NCBI RefSeq assembly: GCF_005221325.1
Contig: NZ_CP039889.1
Location: 1,465,501 to 1,529,500 of the forward strand
Length of the DNA: 64,000 bases
Origin: Agrobacterium tumefaciens
Lineage (GTDB): Bacteria > Pseudomonadota > Alphaproteobacteria > Rhizobiales > Rhizobiaceae
Direction: 5' to 3'
The number at the start of each line of letters is the position of its first letter. Position 1 is the first letter of the stretch. The translations under genes and the position numbers were made by a program. Positions 1 to 7,414 of the stretch are shown here, piece after piece. The notes beneath the pieces are model-generated. The model did no database searches, was not told the DNA's origin, and saw only the letters and a program-made list of their open reading frames with translations.

Positions 1-1424
1 GGCATAGGATCAAAGCCGATCCAGCCCTTGACGGTGTTCCAGGCATTGGTCGCGGCATTGGCCATCGAGTTCCAAAGATCGATAAAGAACGCCTTGATTG
101 GCTCCCAATTGAGATAGATCAGCGCTGCACCGGCGACGATGGCGGCAATGGCAAGCGCAATGGGATTGGCCATCAGCGCCGCACTCAACATCGATAGGCC
201 CATGGCGATCTGGACGAGACCGGCAGCTGTGGAAATCAGGATCGGCGCGAAGGCCATACCCGCGAGAATAGCAGCAAGGCGCTCCCAGCCGCCGACATAT
301 TCAGCAGCGACAGAAAGGTATTCGCCAAGGCGTGAGAGCACCTGATAGACGCCGGTGGCGAATTCCCATGCCGCAGTGAGCACTGTCACAAGGCGGTTGC
401 TGATGTAGGTCGCCCATTGTTGTAGGGTGCCATCGTCCGCCATACGGTTGACAGTGGCGAGAACCAGCTCAAGTTTTGACTTCATCCAGTCGAAAAGACC
501 GGCGTTCATTATGGCGAGCTGGAATTGCATCCACAGATCGCCAAGGTTGGAAATCATGCCCTCCCATGTGCGGGATAGCTTGTCCATCGCTCCGGAAAAG
601 CGATCAGACATAATTTTTTGCAGTACTTTCTGGATGCCGCCGGGGTCCGATGCCAGTGCCTTGGCGATCCTTTTTTGGCCGTTGATGGTGTAGGAGTACG
701 CGATCTCATCGCCATCTTTGGCGGCACGAATACCAAATTCCTTCAGGCGCTCATTCTCACCTGTCACGGCGTCGGCGATGGCTTCCACCGCCTGTTCGAG
801 CGGCTTCCCCATCGCGGCGGAGGCATCACCAAGATCACGAAGTAGACCGTTAGTGGGGTCAAGGCCATACGCTCGCAGCTTCACAAAGCTGTCCATAACG
901 CCGTCCAGTTCGTACGGCGTTTTCGCGGCGAAGTTGGTCACCCACGCCATCGCATCTTTCGCTTTGGCGCTGGAGCCTTCTGTTGTTTCGAGAATGGTCT
1001 GGAATTTTTCGAATTTTGATGCGGTGCCGATCAGTTGGCCCGCAGCCAAACTAGCAGCTCCGACCGCGACGGTCGCAACCCCTGCGGCAAGCGCCAGTCC
1101 CCGAAAGGTTTTTCCGGCTCCGGAGGCAACTTGCCCTAAACCCGATTTAGCTAACGCAATGGTCTTATTGTGCAGAGCAACGGTCGCACGGGCGGCGGCC
1201 TGCGCACCTGCAACAACGCCGTTGTAAGCCGACCGGGCGATGGAGCCGATTTTTGAAAGTGCAGATGCATGACGTTCCGTCGCCCGCGTGGCACCGGCTG
1301 AAGCGGCAGCGCCAGCTTTTGCACCCGCCCGCATGGCCTTCGCCGTCTTGTCTTCGGCGGCCTTGAGCTTGTTCATGATTTTGCTGGCGCGATCCACGCC
1401 CTCGAAAATCATCTGGAACTTCAT
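1..1424 (-). CDS. Phage tail tape measure protein (N-terminal ~474 residues, partial)
   Basis: An open minus-strand frame runs from an ATG at 1424 off the left edge. The protein starts MKFQMIFEGVDRASKIMNKL, the usual start of Mu gp42-type tape measure proteins, followed by a long Ala/Lys/Arg-rich helical stretch (residues 20-110) and then domains typical of tail-length proteins. It sets tail length and is packed in the tail tube. It lies directly after the frameshifted tail-assembly chaperones, the conserved position in Mu-like and lambda-like tails. A GCGTTAG motif at 1151-1157 lies in the coding region and uses a TTA leucine codon. The C-terminal part is beyond the window. Confidence 0.85.
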   Translation of the reverse strand, partial: MKFQMIFEGVDRASKIMNKLKAAEDKTAKAMRAGAKAGAAASAGATRATERHASALSKIGSIARSAYNGVVAGAQAAARATVALHNKTIALAKSGLGQVASGAGKTFRGLALAAGVATVAVGAASLAAGQLIGTASKFEKFQTILETTEGSSAKAKDAMAWVTNFAAKTPYELDGVMDSFVKLRAYGLDPTNGLLRDLGDASAAMGKPLEQAVEAIADAVTGENERLKEFGIRAAKDGDEIAYSYTINGQKRIAKALASDPGGIQKVLQKIMSDRFSGAMDKLSRTWEGMISNLGDLWMQFQLAIMNAGLFDWMKSKLELVLATVNRMADDGTLQQWATYISNRLVTVLTAAWEFATGVYQVLSRLGEYLSVAAEYVGGWERLAAILAGMAFAPILISTAAGLVQIAMGLSMLSAALMANPIALAIAAIVAGAALIYLNWEPIKAFFIDLWNSMANAATNAWNTVKGWIGFDPM

Positions 1425-1490
1425 GCGCGTGCGTCTCCGGTCGGGACGGAATACCCCGGACCAGAGATCGCATTTTATCCTGAGGGAAAT

Positions 1491-1511
1491 GACCGGAACT
1501 CGGTTCCGGTC
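1491..1511 (-). terminator. Intrinsic terminator-like hairpin, copy 1 of 3
   Basis: GACCGGAAC-TC-GGTTCCGGTC is a near-perfect inverted repeat. On the minus strand it is followed by a short T-rich run (ATTTCC). The stop codon of the chaperone extension (TGA, 1510-1512) overlaps the stem. The same 21-bp element recurs at 8584 and 16036. Confidence 0.6.
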
Positions 1512-1695
1512 AGCCTTTGCCTGAAGCTGCTTTTATCGCTTCGGCCTTCGCCTCTTCCAAGGCGACTGTTTCTTCATACCAGAAACAGAATTCGTCTTCA
1601 TTCATGGCATCAAGGTAACGCTCTGTCCAGCCTTGCTGCACCATCATGACGTGCTGGGCCGGATCGGACAGTTTTACTTCGTCTGCGTCGTCCCG
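1510..1695 (-). CDS. Tail assembly chaperone, -1 frame extension (made by ribosomal frameshifting)
   Basis: This frame has no plausible start of its own but is open across the end of the upstream chaperone. It encodes 61 residues (RDDADEVKLSDPAQHVMMVQ, then a segment containing FCFWYEE) ending in TGA at 1510-1512. Slippage at GGGAAAC (1695-1701) would join residues 1-115 of the 1674-2039 product to these 61 residues, giving a protein of about 176 aa. Tail chaperone pairs made this way (lambda G/GT type) are conserved just upstream of the tape measure gene in long-tailed phages, and a frameshift here has been proposed for Mu. The coding frame is seen directly; the slippage is inferred. Confidence 0.7.
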   Translation of the reverse strand, partial: RDDADEVKLSDPAQHVMMVQQGWTERYLDAMNEDEFCFWYEETVALEEAKAEAIKAASGKG

Positions 1696-2039
1696 TTTCC
1701 CTCGCCATCTTCGCCAGCGCCTTCTGCTTCATCATCGCCGCCGAAGACTTCACCGATCAACTGGAGCGTATCGCCAGCGGACAGAAGCTCGGAAACTTCG
1801 GTGATGTTCAGCTTTTCGCCTTCGAAGAGAACAGTTTCCGCAACAAAGGCAACCTGCGCCTTGGCATGGTCGCGCTTGGCGATGCGCTGTGCTCGCATCC
1901 ACTTGCCGTGATTGATGAACTTGGGCACCGTGCAAACGACGCCACTTTCATCCAGTGTGACGGTGCGGTTGCCGGCGTTGGCATCCTTGTGGGCCTTCAG
2001 CTTAGCGCGAACGCCGGTCAGTTTGACTTCTTCTGCCAC
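1674..2039 (-). CDS. Tail assembly chaperone, short form (Mu gp41-like)
   Basis: A 121-residue acidic-tailed protein starting MAEEVKLTGVRAKLKAHKDA. It lies between the tube gene block and the tape measure gene, the place of Mu gp41-type tail assembly chaperones, which coat the tape measure protein during tube assembly. Residues 100-115 are Gly/Asp/Glu-rich and contain the slippery site, after which a -1 shift adds a 61-residue extension. The identification rests mainly on position, length and the frameshift arrangement, since sequence conservation in this family is weak. Confidence 0.7.
   Translation of the reverse strand: MAEEVKLTGVRAKLKAHKDANAGNRTVTLDESGVVCTVPKFINHGKWMRAQRIAKRDHAKAQVAFVAETVLFEGEKLNITEVSELLSAGDTLQLIGEVFGGDDEAEGAGEDGEGNGTTQTK
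1695..1701 (-). other. -1 programmed frameshift slippery heptamer
   Basis: The minus-strand sequence is GGGAAAC, in the 0 frame as GAG GGA AAC GGG, i.e. a correct X XXY YYZ heptamer. It lies 18 nt before the 0-frame stop TAA at 1674-1676, within the chaperone gene and in the right place relative to the tape measure gene. Confidence 0.7.
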
Positions 2040-2120
2040 GGTTGTCTCCTGTGTGACGTTAGAACTTGAAAGAAGGGCCGCGCCTCTAACGCGGCCCGAT
2101 AGTCAGGAAGGATTGCCGCG

Positions 2121-2438
2121 TCAGCAGCGCATGCGGGTTTCGATGAAGTTGAGCGCGTCCGTCTTCAGGCTTTCGGCATATTCAGGGGCAAGAGGGTGCG
2201 CCGTCCTGACTGCCTGATGCCAGGGCGTGAATTCGTCCACCTCCATGGACGCGACGGTGACCGGGGAAACATGCATGACGAAGGGGCCGAAATTGTCGGT
2301 GCTGACGATAACGCTGTAGAAATCGCTTCGGCTTTCCGTCGCGGCCGGGACCGGCGACGTGAAGAATAGAGAGGCGAGCACGAAGGTCGCCGCGCCAAAC
2401 AGCGCCAGATAAGGAATTGAGAGATATCGCTTTACCAT
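2121..2438 (-). CDS. Small exported protein inside the tail operon (moron-like), unknown function
   Basis: 105 residues starting MVKRYLSIPYLALFGAATFV: a basic N-terminus, a hydrophobic segment at about residues 8-28, and a likely signal-peptidase site near VPAATES. The mature part of about 75 residues contains one Cys, which is the last residue. It sits between the tube gene and the tail chaperone, where Mu has no exported protein, so it looks like cargo. Two GCGTTAG-type motifs (2057 and 2086) fill the gap just downstream. It could act in superinfection exclusion or lysogenic conversion, but nothing in the sequence settles this. Confidence 0.6.
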   Translation of the reverse strand: MVKRYLSIPYLALFGAATFVLASLFFTSPVPAATESRSDFYSVIVSTDNFGPFVMHVSPVTVASMEVDEFTPWHQAVRTAHPLAPEYAESLKTDALNFIETRMRC

Positions 2439-2479
2439 AGGTTCCTCAGAACGGGTTCAAGGTGTGCCCGGACGCGCTA

Positions 2480-2992
2480 TCAGCGCGGCCAGACGTCTGC
2501 GCCATTGATGCGGTAGATATTGCTCCACGCATCAAATTCGATAATCGGGGTTTCGCCGCCATAGACGGACTGTTTGAAGGAGCTGATGGAAATATCGTGC
2601 TCCTGCCCGAGATTTTCCCCGAGCTTGGCGGTGCGGCCGCCCGTCTTCATCATCTGGAAGCCGATATGGGTGATCAGGGTATGGGACTGGTTGCTGTTCA
2701 GTCCTTCGCCATCGAATACATCGACATAGGAATGAAGCTGGAGCTTGTTCACCTTGGTCGGATTTAGGATGTTGCGGGACACTTCCTCATCCAGCCATTC
2801 GAAGGTGATCTTGCCGTCAATCGCCTGCACCGGGCGACCGGGCAGCTTGAGGACGCCGATCATGCCGAGCGTCTGGTGTTCGATCTCGGCATGGGCGATT
2901 TCGCCCATGTCCAGCTCCGCCACGCGACCGCAAACATCCACCTCGTTGATGTAGCAGTCGGACTGCGTGATCTGACCGATTTTACGTGCCAT
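2480..2992 (-). CDS. Major tail tube protein
   Basis: 170 residues starting MARKIGQITQSDCYINEVDV, of the phage major tail tube (P2 FII / Mu gpM) type. It contains a motif around GRPVQAIDGKITFEWLDEEV and ends GADVWPR. It forms the inner tube of a contractile tail. It is encoded directly after the sheath gene, 15 bp apart, which is the standard sheath-tube order in contractile phages. The length is typical for the family. Confidence 0.85.
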   Translation of the reverse strand: MARKIGQITQSDCYINEVDVCGRVAELDMGEIAHAEIEHQTLGMIGVLKLPGRPVQAIDGKITFEWLDEEVSRNILNPTKVNKLQLHSYVDVFDGEGLNSNQSHTLITHIGFQMMKTGGRTAKLGENLGQEHDISISSFKQSVYGGETPIIEFDAWSNIYRINGADVWPR

Positions 2993-3007
2993 GGATTATG
3001 CCTCCTG

Positions 3008-4267
3008 TCAGGCCGCGAGCGAAAGCGCGTTGGAGATGAATTTCGTATCGACATAGGAGTCGATGGTGATGCGCTCCATGACCGAAATCGGGTGGCATTC
3101 GAGCCGGTAAAAGAACTTCCCGTCCGCGATCTGCTCAGCAGTGTTTTTCTGCCGGTCGAAGCGGAAGGTGCCGCCGTAGATGGCGATATCGGTTTTCGAG
3201 CGCAGATAGGCGTTCACGCCTTCTTCTGCCGCTTCGACGGTCATGGGCGAACCGAGACGATCCACGTAATTCATCGTGTAGAAGATGATCGCCTCGTGGA
3301 TCATGTCGAGGATGCGGCGGGCATGAATGAAGTTCTCGACATGGGACGAGGTCGGGAACGCCGTCGAGCGGTTGCCGAACACCCGGATGCCGGTTGCGAA
3401 GGATCGCATGGCGGTGACGATACCGGCTTCGTTCAGGAAGTTGGTATCGTTCTGGTAGTCGGACGGATAAAAGTTGATCGGCACTTCCAGATCGACAACG
3501 CCCTTGATTTCTCGGTTGGACGGCGAATTCTGCCAGCCTTCGTTGAGATCGGTGGCAATGATGACGCCAGCCAGCCGCGATGACAGCGGATCAAGCCGGG
3601 TTTCCGCAGCCCCTGTCGTGTCTTCGATGACGACATGCGGATAGGTCAGTACCGTTCGGGCGCTGGAAGTGTTCGCCGTGCCGGTCGCGCCGCGAGCCGC
3701 GACGGCCTGCTGCTTCGTCAGGCCAAGCGGAAGGTCGGCAATCGCCAAGGCATGCAGGCGACTGGCCACCACGTCCATTTCGGCGCGAACCGTCGCTGCA
3801 GGCGAATAACCCGGCGCGATGATGAGTTTCGGGAAATAGCCGAAATTGTTGTAGCACTCGTAGGCGCCAGAAAAACCGGAAGCGAGACCGGCAGGCGAAA
3901 TCGTGCCGTTGATGTCAACGGTCGTCACCTTGGAGGGATCGGGGTTCGCGCCCTCCTTGTGAACATCCGGATCGAAGACGTTGTTGACGATGATCGTGCC
4001 GCCGTCGCCCTGATCGAAGATCGCATCGAGCGCGGCCGGGATCGTGTAACCGGCCTTGTGTACGCCGAACGCCGCCGCACCTTCCGCCCGCGAGCGGATG
4101 ATAACGCGCTTGTTGATGTAGTCTTCCCGCGCCAGAGCCGTGGCGTGCACGTCCTGAATGGGGGCCGTGCCGTTGACGTAGGTGACGGCGGATTTCACGT
4201 CGCGAACGACTGTTACGCCGTCCTTATGTTCGATGACCTCGGGGCCGTGATGGAAAGTTGCCGCCAT
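3008..4267 (-). CDS. Contractile tail sheath protein
   Basis: 419 residues starting MAATFHHGPEVIEHKDGVTV. The early segment has GTAPIQDVHATALAREDYIN, and the C-terminal third contains AFPTSSHVENFIHARRILDM, characteristic of P2 FI-type sheath proteins. It polymerises around the tube and contracts to drive injection, so this is a myovirus-type tail. It is followed by the tube gene and preceded, 3 bp away, by a DUF2635-like small protein, as in Mu (gp38-gpL-gpM). Confidence 0.92.
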   Translation of the reverse strand: MAATFHHGPEVIEHKDGVTVVRDVKSAVTYVNGTAPIQDVHATALAREDYINKRVIIRSRAEGAAAFGVHKAGYTIPAALDAIFDQGDGGTIIVNNVFDPDVHKEGANPDPSKVTTVDINGTISPAGLASGFSGAYECYNNFGYFPKLIIAPGYSPAATVRAEMDVVASRLHALAIADLPLGLTKQQAVAARGATGTANTSSARTVLTYPHVVIEDTTGAAETRLDPLSSRLAGVIIATDLNEGWQNSPSNREIKGVVDLEVPINFYPSDYQNDTNFLNEAGIVTAMRSFATGIRVFGNRSTAFPTSSHVENFIHARRILDMIHEAIIFYTMNYVDRLGSPMTVEAAEEGVNAYLRSKTDIAIYGGTFRFDRQKNTAEQIADGKFFYRLECHPISVMERITIDSYVDTKFISNALSLAA

Positions 4268-4270
4268 GTC

Positions 4271-4492
4271 TCAGGCTCCTTCAGCGGATGCGTCAGCAGG
4301 CGCTGCATCATCCTTGCCGGTTTCGACAATGAGCAGCTTGCGGGCGATCAGGTTTTTGACTGTGTCGTTGTCTTCCGGCAGATCGGCGTAGGACGTGCCG
4401 GGAAAGAGCATGCGGGTGGTTCCGTCCGCTTCCAGCGGCGTGACCGGACCACTGTAGCGATACGATTTGCGGTTCAAAGGCGTCTTGGCCAT
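4271..4492 (-). CDS. DUF2635-like small tail protein (Mu gp38-like)
   Basis: 73 residues, MAKTPLNRKSYRYSGPVTPL at the start and an Asp/Ala-rich tail. Size, the internal pattern around KNLIARKLLIVE and position directly before the sheath gene fit the DUF2635 family that includes Mu gp38. Its role in virion assembly is not known. Confidence 0.6.
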   Translation of the reverse strand: MAKTPLNRKSYRYSGPVTPLEADGTTRMLFPGTSYADLPEDNDTVKNLIARKLLIVETGKDDAAPADASAEGA

Positions 4493-4505
4493 ATCCTTCT
4501 TTCCT

Positions 4506-4991
4506 TCAGGGGGTTGCGGTTGCGGGCCGGATCGGCGGTTGGAGATGGTGGCGGGCGACGGCCGGGACCGGCAAGGAAATGCGGAGTTCCCAGCGCCAAA
4601 CGCCGTCTACCTCTTCAATGAGTTGGTCGCGGGTCATGACGACTGGGCCAGCACCAGCAAAGGATCGGCCCTGCACGGCAAGGCGGATATCCTCAAGATG
4701 GGTGTAAGCGCCGCCTTCACCGCGCAGCGACCGGACCAGCAGCACGAGCGACCATTCCATGGCGCGGGCTTGTGCGGTGTTGGCAGGGCCTTTCGGGGCC
4801 GCATAGCGGGAACCGGCGTAGTGGATAAGCAACGCTGCGGGCAGGTTCGAAAAATCGTAGAGCTTTGGATCGTTCGGGAAATTCTCAACCTTGCATTGGC
4901 CAGAGACGTTTTCCTTCAGGTGCGGCAGAAGCGCATCTTCGACCTGTTCGATGATGAGCGGCGGGCGGGCGGTGCGCAGAACCTCGCTCAT
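4506..4991 (-). CDS. gp37-family (DUF1834) tail protein
   Basis: 161 residues from the ATG at 4991, whose ATGA overlaps the stop of the upstream gp36-like gene. An ATG three codons earlier is less likely because it would lengthen the overlap. The protein begins MSEVLRTARPPLIIEQVEDA and contains a segment with SLVLLVRSLRGEGGAYTHLE, like Mu gp37/DUF1834 proteins thought to act in tail completion. The context between gp36-like and sheath genes supports this. Confidence 0.75.
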   Translation of the reverse strand: MSEVLRTARPPLIIEQVEDALLPHLKENVSGQCKVENFPNDPKLYDFSNLPAALLIHYAGSRYAAPKGPANTAQARAMEWSLVLLVRSLRGEGGAYTHLEDIRLAVQGRSFAGAGPVVMTRDQLIEEVDGVWRWELRISLPVPAVARHHLQPPIRPATATP

Positions 4992-5458
4992 GAATTCCAC
5001 CCAAACAAAATACCGGCCACGCGGGAGGGCGGTATAATGGCGTCGGCGCGGGTCGATCCGGCCTCGCCATTGATCGGCTCGCCAGCAATCGGAAGCTCGA
5101 ATTTTCCGGTGGCCACGGCCTTGATGTTCGACATAGCGGCGTCATGGCGCTCGCGTACTGTGGTCTCGACCTGTCCCTGTCCGCCCGACTTGTCGCGCAG
5201 CCGGTAACGGGCAACGTCACCGATCAGTCCCTTGACGAGCTGCGGCGTGGTTTCGGGGGTGAGCGTTTCGATGACGGCGTAACGGGCGCGGGAATAACCG
5301 ACAAGAATATCTTCGGCAAAGGTGATGGCGGTTTCGATCTTCGCCACGTCGAGCGTGCGACCGGTCATGTCGTTCAGATTGCCGATGCCCGCGATCTGCG
5401 AGACTTCGGCAAGGCCGAACATCGTCGTAAATTCGTCAACCGTTAGAAAACGTGGCAT
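4988..5458 (-). CDS. gp36-family (DUF1320) virion protein
   Basis: 156 residues, MPRFLTVDEFTTMFGLAEVS, with the DUF1320 pattern of a helical N-terminal half (AKIETAITFAEDILVGYSRA) followed by VARYRLRDKS. Mu gp36 relatives are thought to be head-tail connector components. The near-copy motif CGTTAG at 5441-5446 encodes the residues just after the start codon. The start lies 28 bp downstream of a hairpin terminator. Confidence 0.8.
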   Translation of the reverse strand: MPRFLTVDEFTTMFGLAEVSQIAGIGNLNDMTGRTLDVAKIETAITFAEDILVGYSRARYAVIETLTPETTPQLVKGLIGDVARYRLRDKSGGQGQVETTVRERHDAAMSNIKAVATGKFELPIAGEPINGEAGSTRADAIIPPSRVAGILFGWNS

Positions 5459-5486
5459 CGGTTACGTCCATGGGTGAGAGTGAAAA

Positions 5487-5520
5487 CGAGCGGGATGGAT
5501 GTGGTGAACCATCCCGCTCG
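5487..5520 (-). terminator. Hairpin terminator between gp35-like and gp36-like genes
   Basis: CGAGCGGGATGG and CCATCCCGCTCG form a perfect 12-bp stem with a 10-nt loop. On the minus strand it is followed by TTTTCAC. It would reduce expression of the tail block relative to the head block. Confidence 0.65.
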
Positions 5521-5553
5521 AAAGGCCCGGCTTGGGAGACTTCGGAACGGGCC

Positions 5554-6078
5554 TTATTTGGGGGTCTTGGGCGTCTTCGCCTTGTCTGCCGACTGCTCGG
5601 CAACCTTCGCCAGTTCGGCCTGCACCTCCGCCAGTTTGGTTTCCGCGTCGGCTTTGGCCTGCTTTTCGGTGGTCAGGGCAGTTTCGAGATCCGCGATCTT
5701 CTCGCCTGCTTCGACAAGCTCGTCCTGAAGATCAGCGACGGCAGTGCCGACCGCACTCCTTTCGCGGTCCAGTTCATGCGTCAGATCGAAAATCCGGTTT
5801 TCGAGCGTTGCGGTATCGAGCAGATGATCCGCCTTCAGCAGGTCGATCCGGCCAGCGGCGGCATCTTCCACCGCCTTCTGGAAATCGATCTCCAGAACGG
5901 TGTCCGACATATCGAGAGCATTGGAGAGCTGCTCGGCAAGCTCGGGATTGATGACCCCGGAGGCCGCGAGCTGGAGCGCCAGCGTCGGGGAAACGGTGAC
6001 GGTCTTGCCAGCCTTTTCTCTAACGCCGTGGACCTTGGCAGGTCCGGTCAGGGTGACGGAAAATTCCTTGTCGTCCAT
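5554..6078 (-). CDS. gp35-like head-region protein with C-terminal coiled coil
   Basis: 174 residues. The N-terminal ~60 residues (MDDKEFSVTLTGPAKVHGVR onward) resemble the small domain of Mu gp35/HI1506-type proteins. Residues about 95-165 are a heptad-like Ala/Glu/Lys coiled coil, and the tail is Lys/Pro/Thr-rich. It lies directly after the major capsid gene. A GCGTTAG motif at 6020-6026 encodes the GVRE stretch near residue 18 and forces an AGA codon. The function is not established. Confidence 0.6.
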   Translation of the reverse strand: MDDKEFSVTLTGPAKVHGVREKAGKTVTVSPTLALQLAASGVINPELAEQLSNALDMSDTVLEIDFQKAVEDAAAGRIDLLKADHLLDTATLENRIFDLTHELDRERSAVGTAVADLQDELVEAGEKIADLETALTTEKQAKADAETKLAEVQAELAKVAEQSADKAKTPKTPK

Positions 6079-6090
6079 GATCGTCCCCTA

Positions 6091-7044
6091 TCAGGCCGCA
6101 GCCGCGCCAGCGTTCTGGAAGAGGAAACCGCCTTCGGCACCCGTGAGGATCGGCCGGCGCTCAACCGTGGTCGGATAGACCCACGACTTGATCGAACGCT
6201 CATAGTAGGGCTGTTCGACCTGAGGATAGCCCTGAAGTTCGTAGGTGTAGGCGAAGGACGGAACCTGAAAATTGTCCCCGGTCTCCGGCACAAATGCGAG
6301 GATCGCGTCGTTGCCCCAGACATCATTCGCCAGATCGGCGTCCGTCGCCGTTTCCGGCAGATAGACAGCAGCACCGACAACCACCTTCTTCACCTCGAAA
6401 TAGGCCGCAAGCATGTCGTCGGAGATACTGTCCTTCGACGTGTACTTGAACTGCTCCTTGATCTTCGGGTGTTTTTTCAAGGCGTTGGCCGCACTTGGCC
6501 CAAGCGCCAGCGTGTTCGGATAACGCCCGATGCTTCGGCGGATCATTTCCTTCGCATCGTCGAAGTCGGCTTTCGGATCGGAGTTCGGGTCGGTCCAGCG
6601 ATCAGCACCGACCAGCGCCATCTTATGGTTGGCGTCGTAGTTCGCCGCATTGCGAACGATGTTGGCGCTGTCGATCTCAAGATTGAGATCAAGCACATCC
6701 AACACCATGTTGATGGCGCCAGCGCCGAGATTGATGCCCGGAACCTTTTCGGCTTCCTGCTGGTGTTCTGTTGGCACGATGCCTTCCAGACTGTCCTGGA
6801 CAAGCGAAACAGGATCAGCCGCATAACCATACTGAACGCGTTTGGTAGCCGAACCGGGCGCACGGCGGGTGTTGAGCTTGCGAAATGCTTCCTTGCCGAA
6901 TTTGATTGTCAGCATCGAGCGATTCGGGATCGAAACACGCGGCAGAAGCGCCGAAGCGATGAAGGTTGAGTTGCGATAGCCGCGTGCATGCGTCGAAAGG
7001 ATCGGATCGACAACTGCGGCAGAGCGCTGGTTGAGTGTGGTCAT
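6091..7044 (-). CDS. Major capsid (head) protein
   Basis: 317 residues from the ATG at 7044 (MTTLNQRSAAVVDPILSTHA). A much longer frame to 7230 is a shadow of the upstream gene. The sequence is of the capsid type seen in several Mu-like phages and not a close match to Mu gpT: a nucleotide-free N-arm, a central region with DVWGNDAILAFVPETGDNF, and a C-terminal strand region with QPYYERSIKSWVYPT. It builds the head shell. It is preceded by a decoration-type protein and the gpI-type protease, the usual order. Confidence 0.8.
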   Translation of the reverse strand: MTTLNQRSAAVVDPILSTHARGYRNSTFIASALLPRVSIPNRSMLTIKFGKEAFRKLNTRRAPGSATKRVQYGYAADPVSLVQDSLEGIVPTEHQQEAEKVPGINLGAGAINMVLDVLDLNLEIDSANIVRNAANYDANHKMALVGADRWTDPNSDPKADFDDAKEMIRRSIGRYPNTLALGPSAANALKKHPKIKEQFKYTSKDSISDDMLAAYFEVKKVVVGAAVYLPETATDADLANDVWGNDAILAFVPETGDNFQVPSFAYTYELQGYPQVEQPYYERSIKSWVYPTTVERRPILTGAEGGFLFQNAGAAAA

Positions 7045-7057
7045 TAAAGCGGGTTCC

Positions 7058-7399
7058 TTACTTGACGAAGACGAAAACGGCGACGAATTCGCCATCGGCC
7101 GCAGCGGTGAGCGCACGGGCGAAGACGTTGACGGAATTGCCAGCGGCGGTCTTGACGCCCCCGGCCGCTGCGGAAATGAGCTTGTCGCCCTTGGCGATGG
7201 CACCACGGGCGCGCAGGCGCGTGCGGCCAATCATCATGCCCGCGACATCAAGGCCGGGTGTGGCGGGGTTCAGCGCCACGGCCTTCACCGGGCCATCATC
7301 CACCGTGATCTTGGCGTCGTTGAAATCGACAAGATCATAGGCATCAAAGGCTGTGGTGGCGGTCAGCGTGTCGCTGAAGACGGACTGGAAATACTGCAT
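7058..7399 (-). CDS. Capsid decoration/cement-type protein (DUF2190-like)
   Basis: 113 residues, MQYFQSVFSDTLTATTAFDA, mostly beta-strand with Gly/Ala-rich turns (AIAKGDKLISAAAGGVKTAA), like small head-stabilising proteins encoded between protease/scaffold and major capsid genes. Position and composition support the call; exact family membership is uncertain. Confidence 0.65.
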   Translation of the reverse strand: MQYFQSVFSDTLTATTAFDAYDLVDFNDAKITVDDGPVKAVALNPATPGLDVAGMMIGRTRLRARGAIAKGDKLISAAAGGVKTAAGNSVNVFARALTAAADGEFVAVFVFVK

Positions 7400-7414
7400 T
7401 GCGGAGACCTCTGG

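Noticed and set aside
5452..6969. Long plus-strand open frame of 505 codons
   Set aside because: It lies antisense to the gp35-like, capsid and gp36-like genes, has no ribosome site or domain, and is explained by high GC content.
6091..7230. Longer capsid reading frame starting at 7230
   Set aside because: The extra 62 residues overlap the decoration gene in a low-complexity frame. The ATG at 7044 fits the family start.
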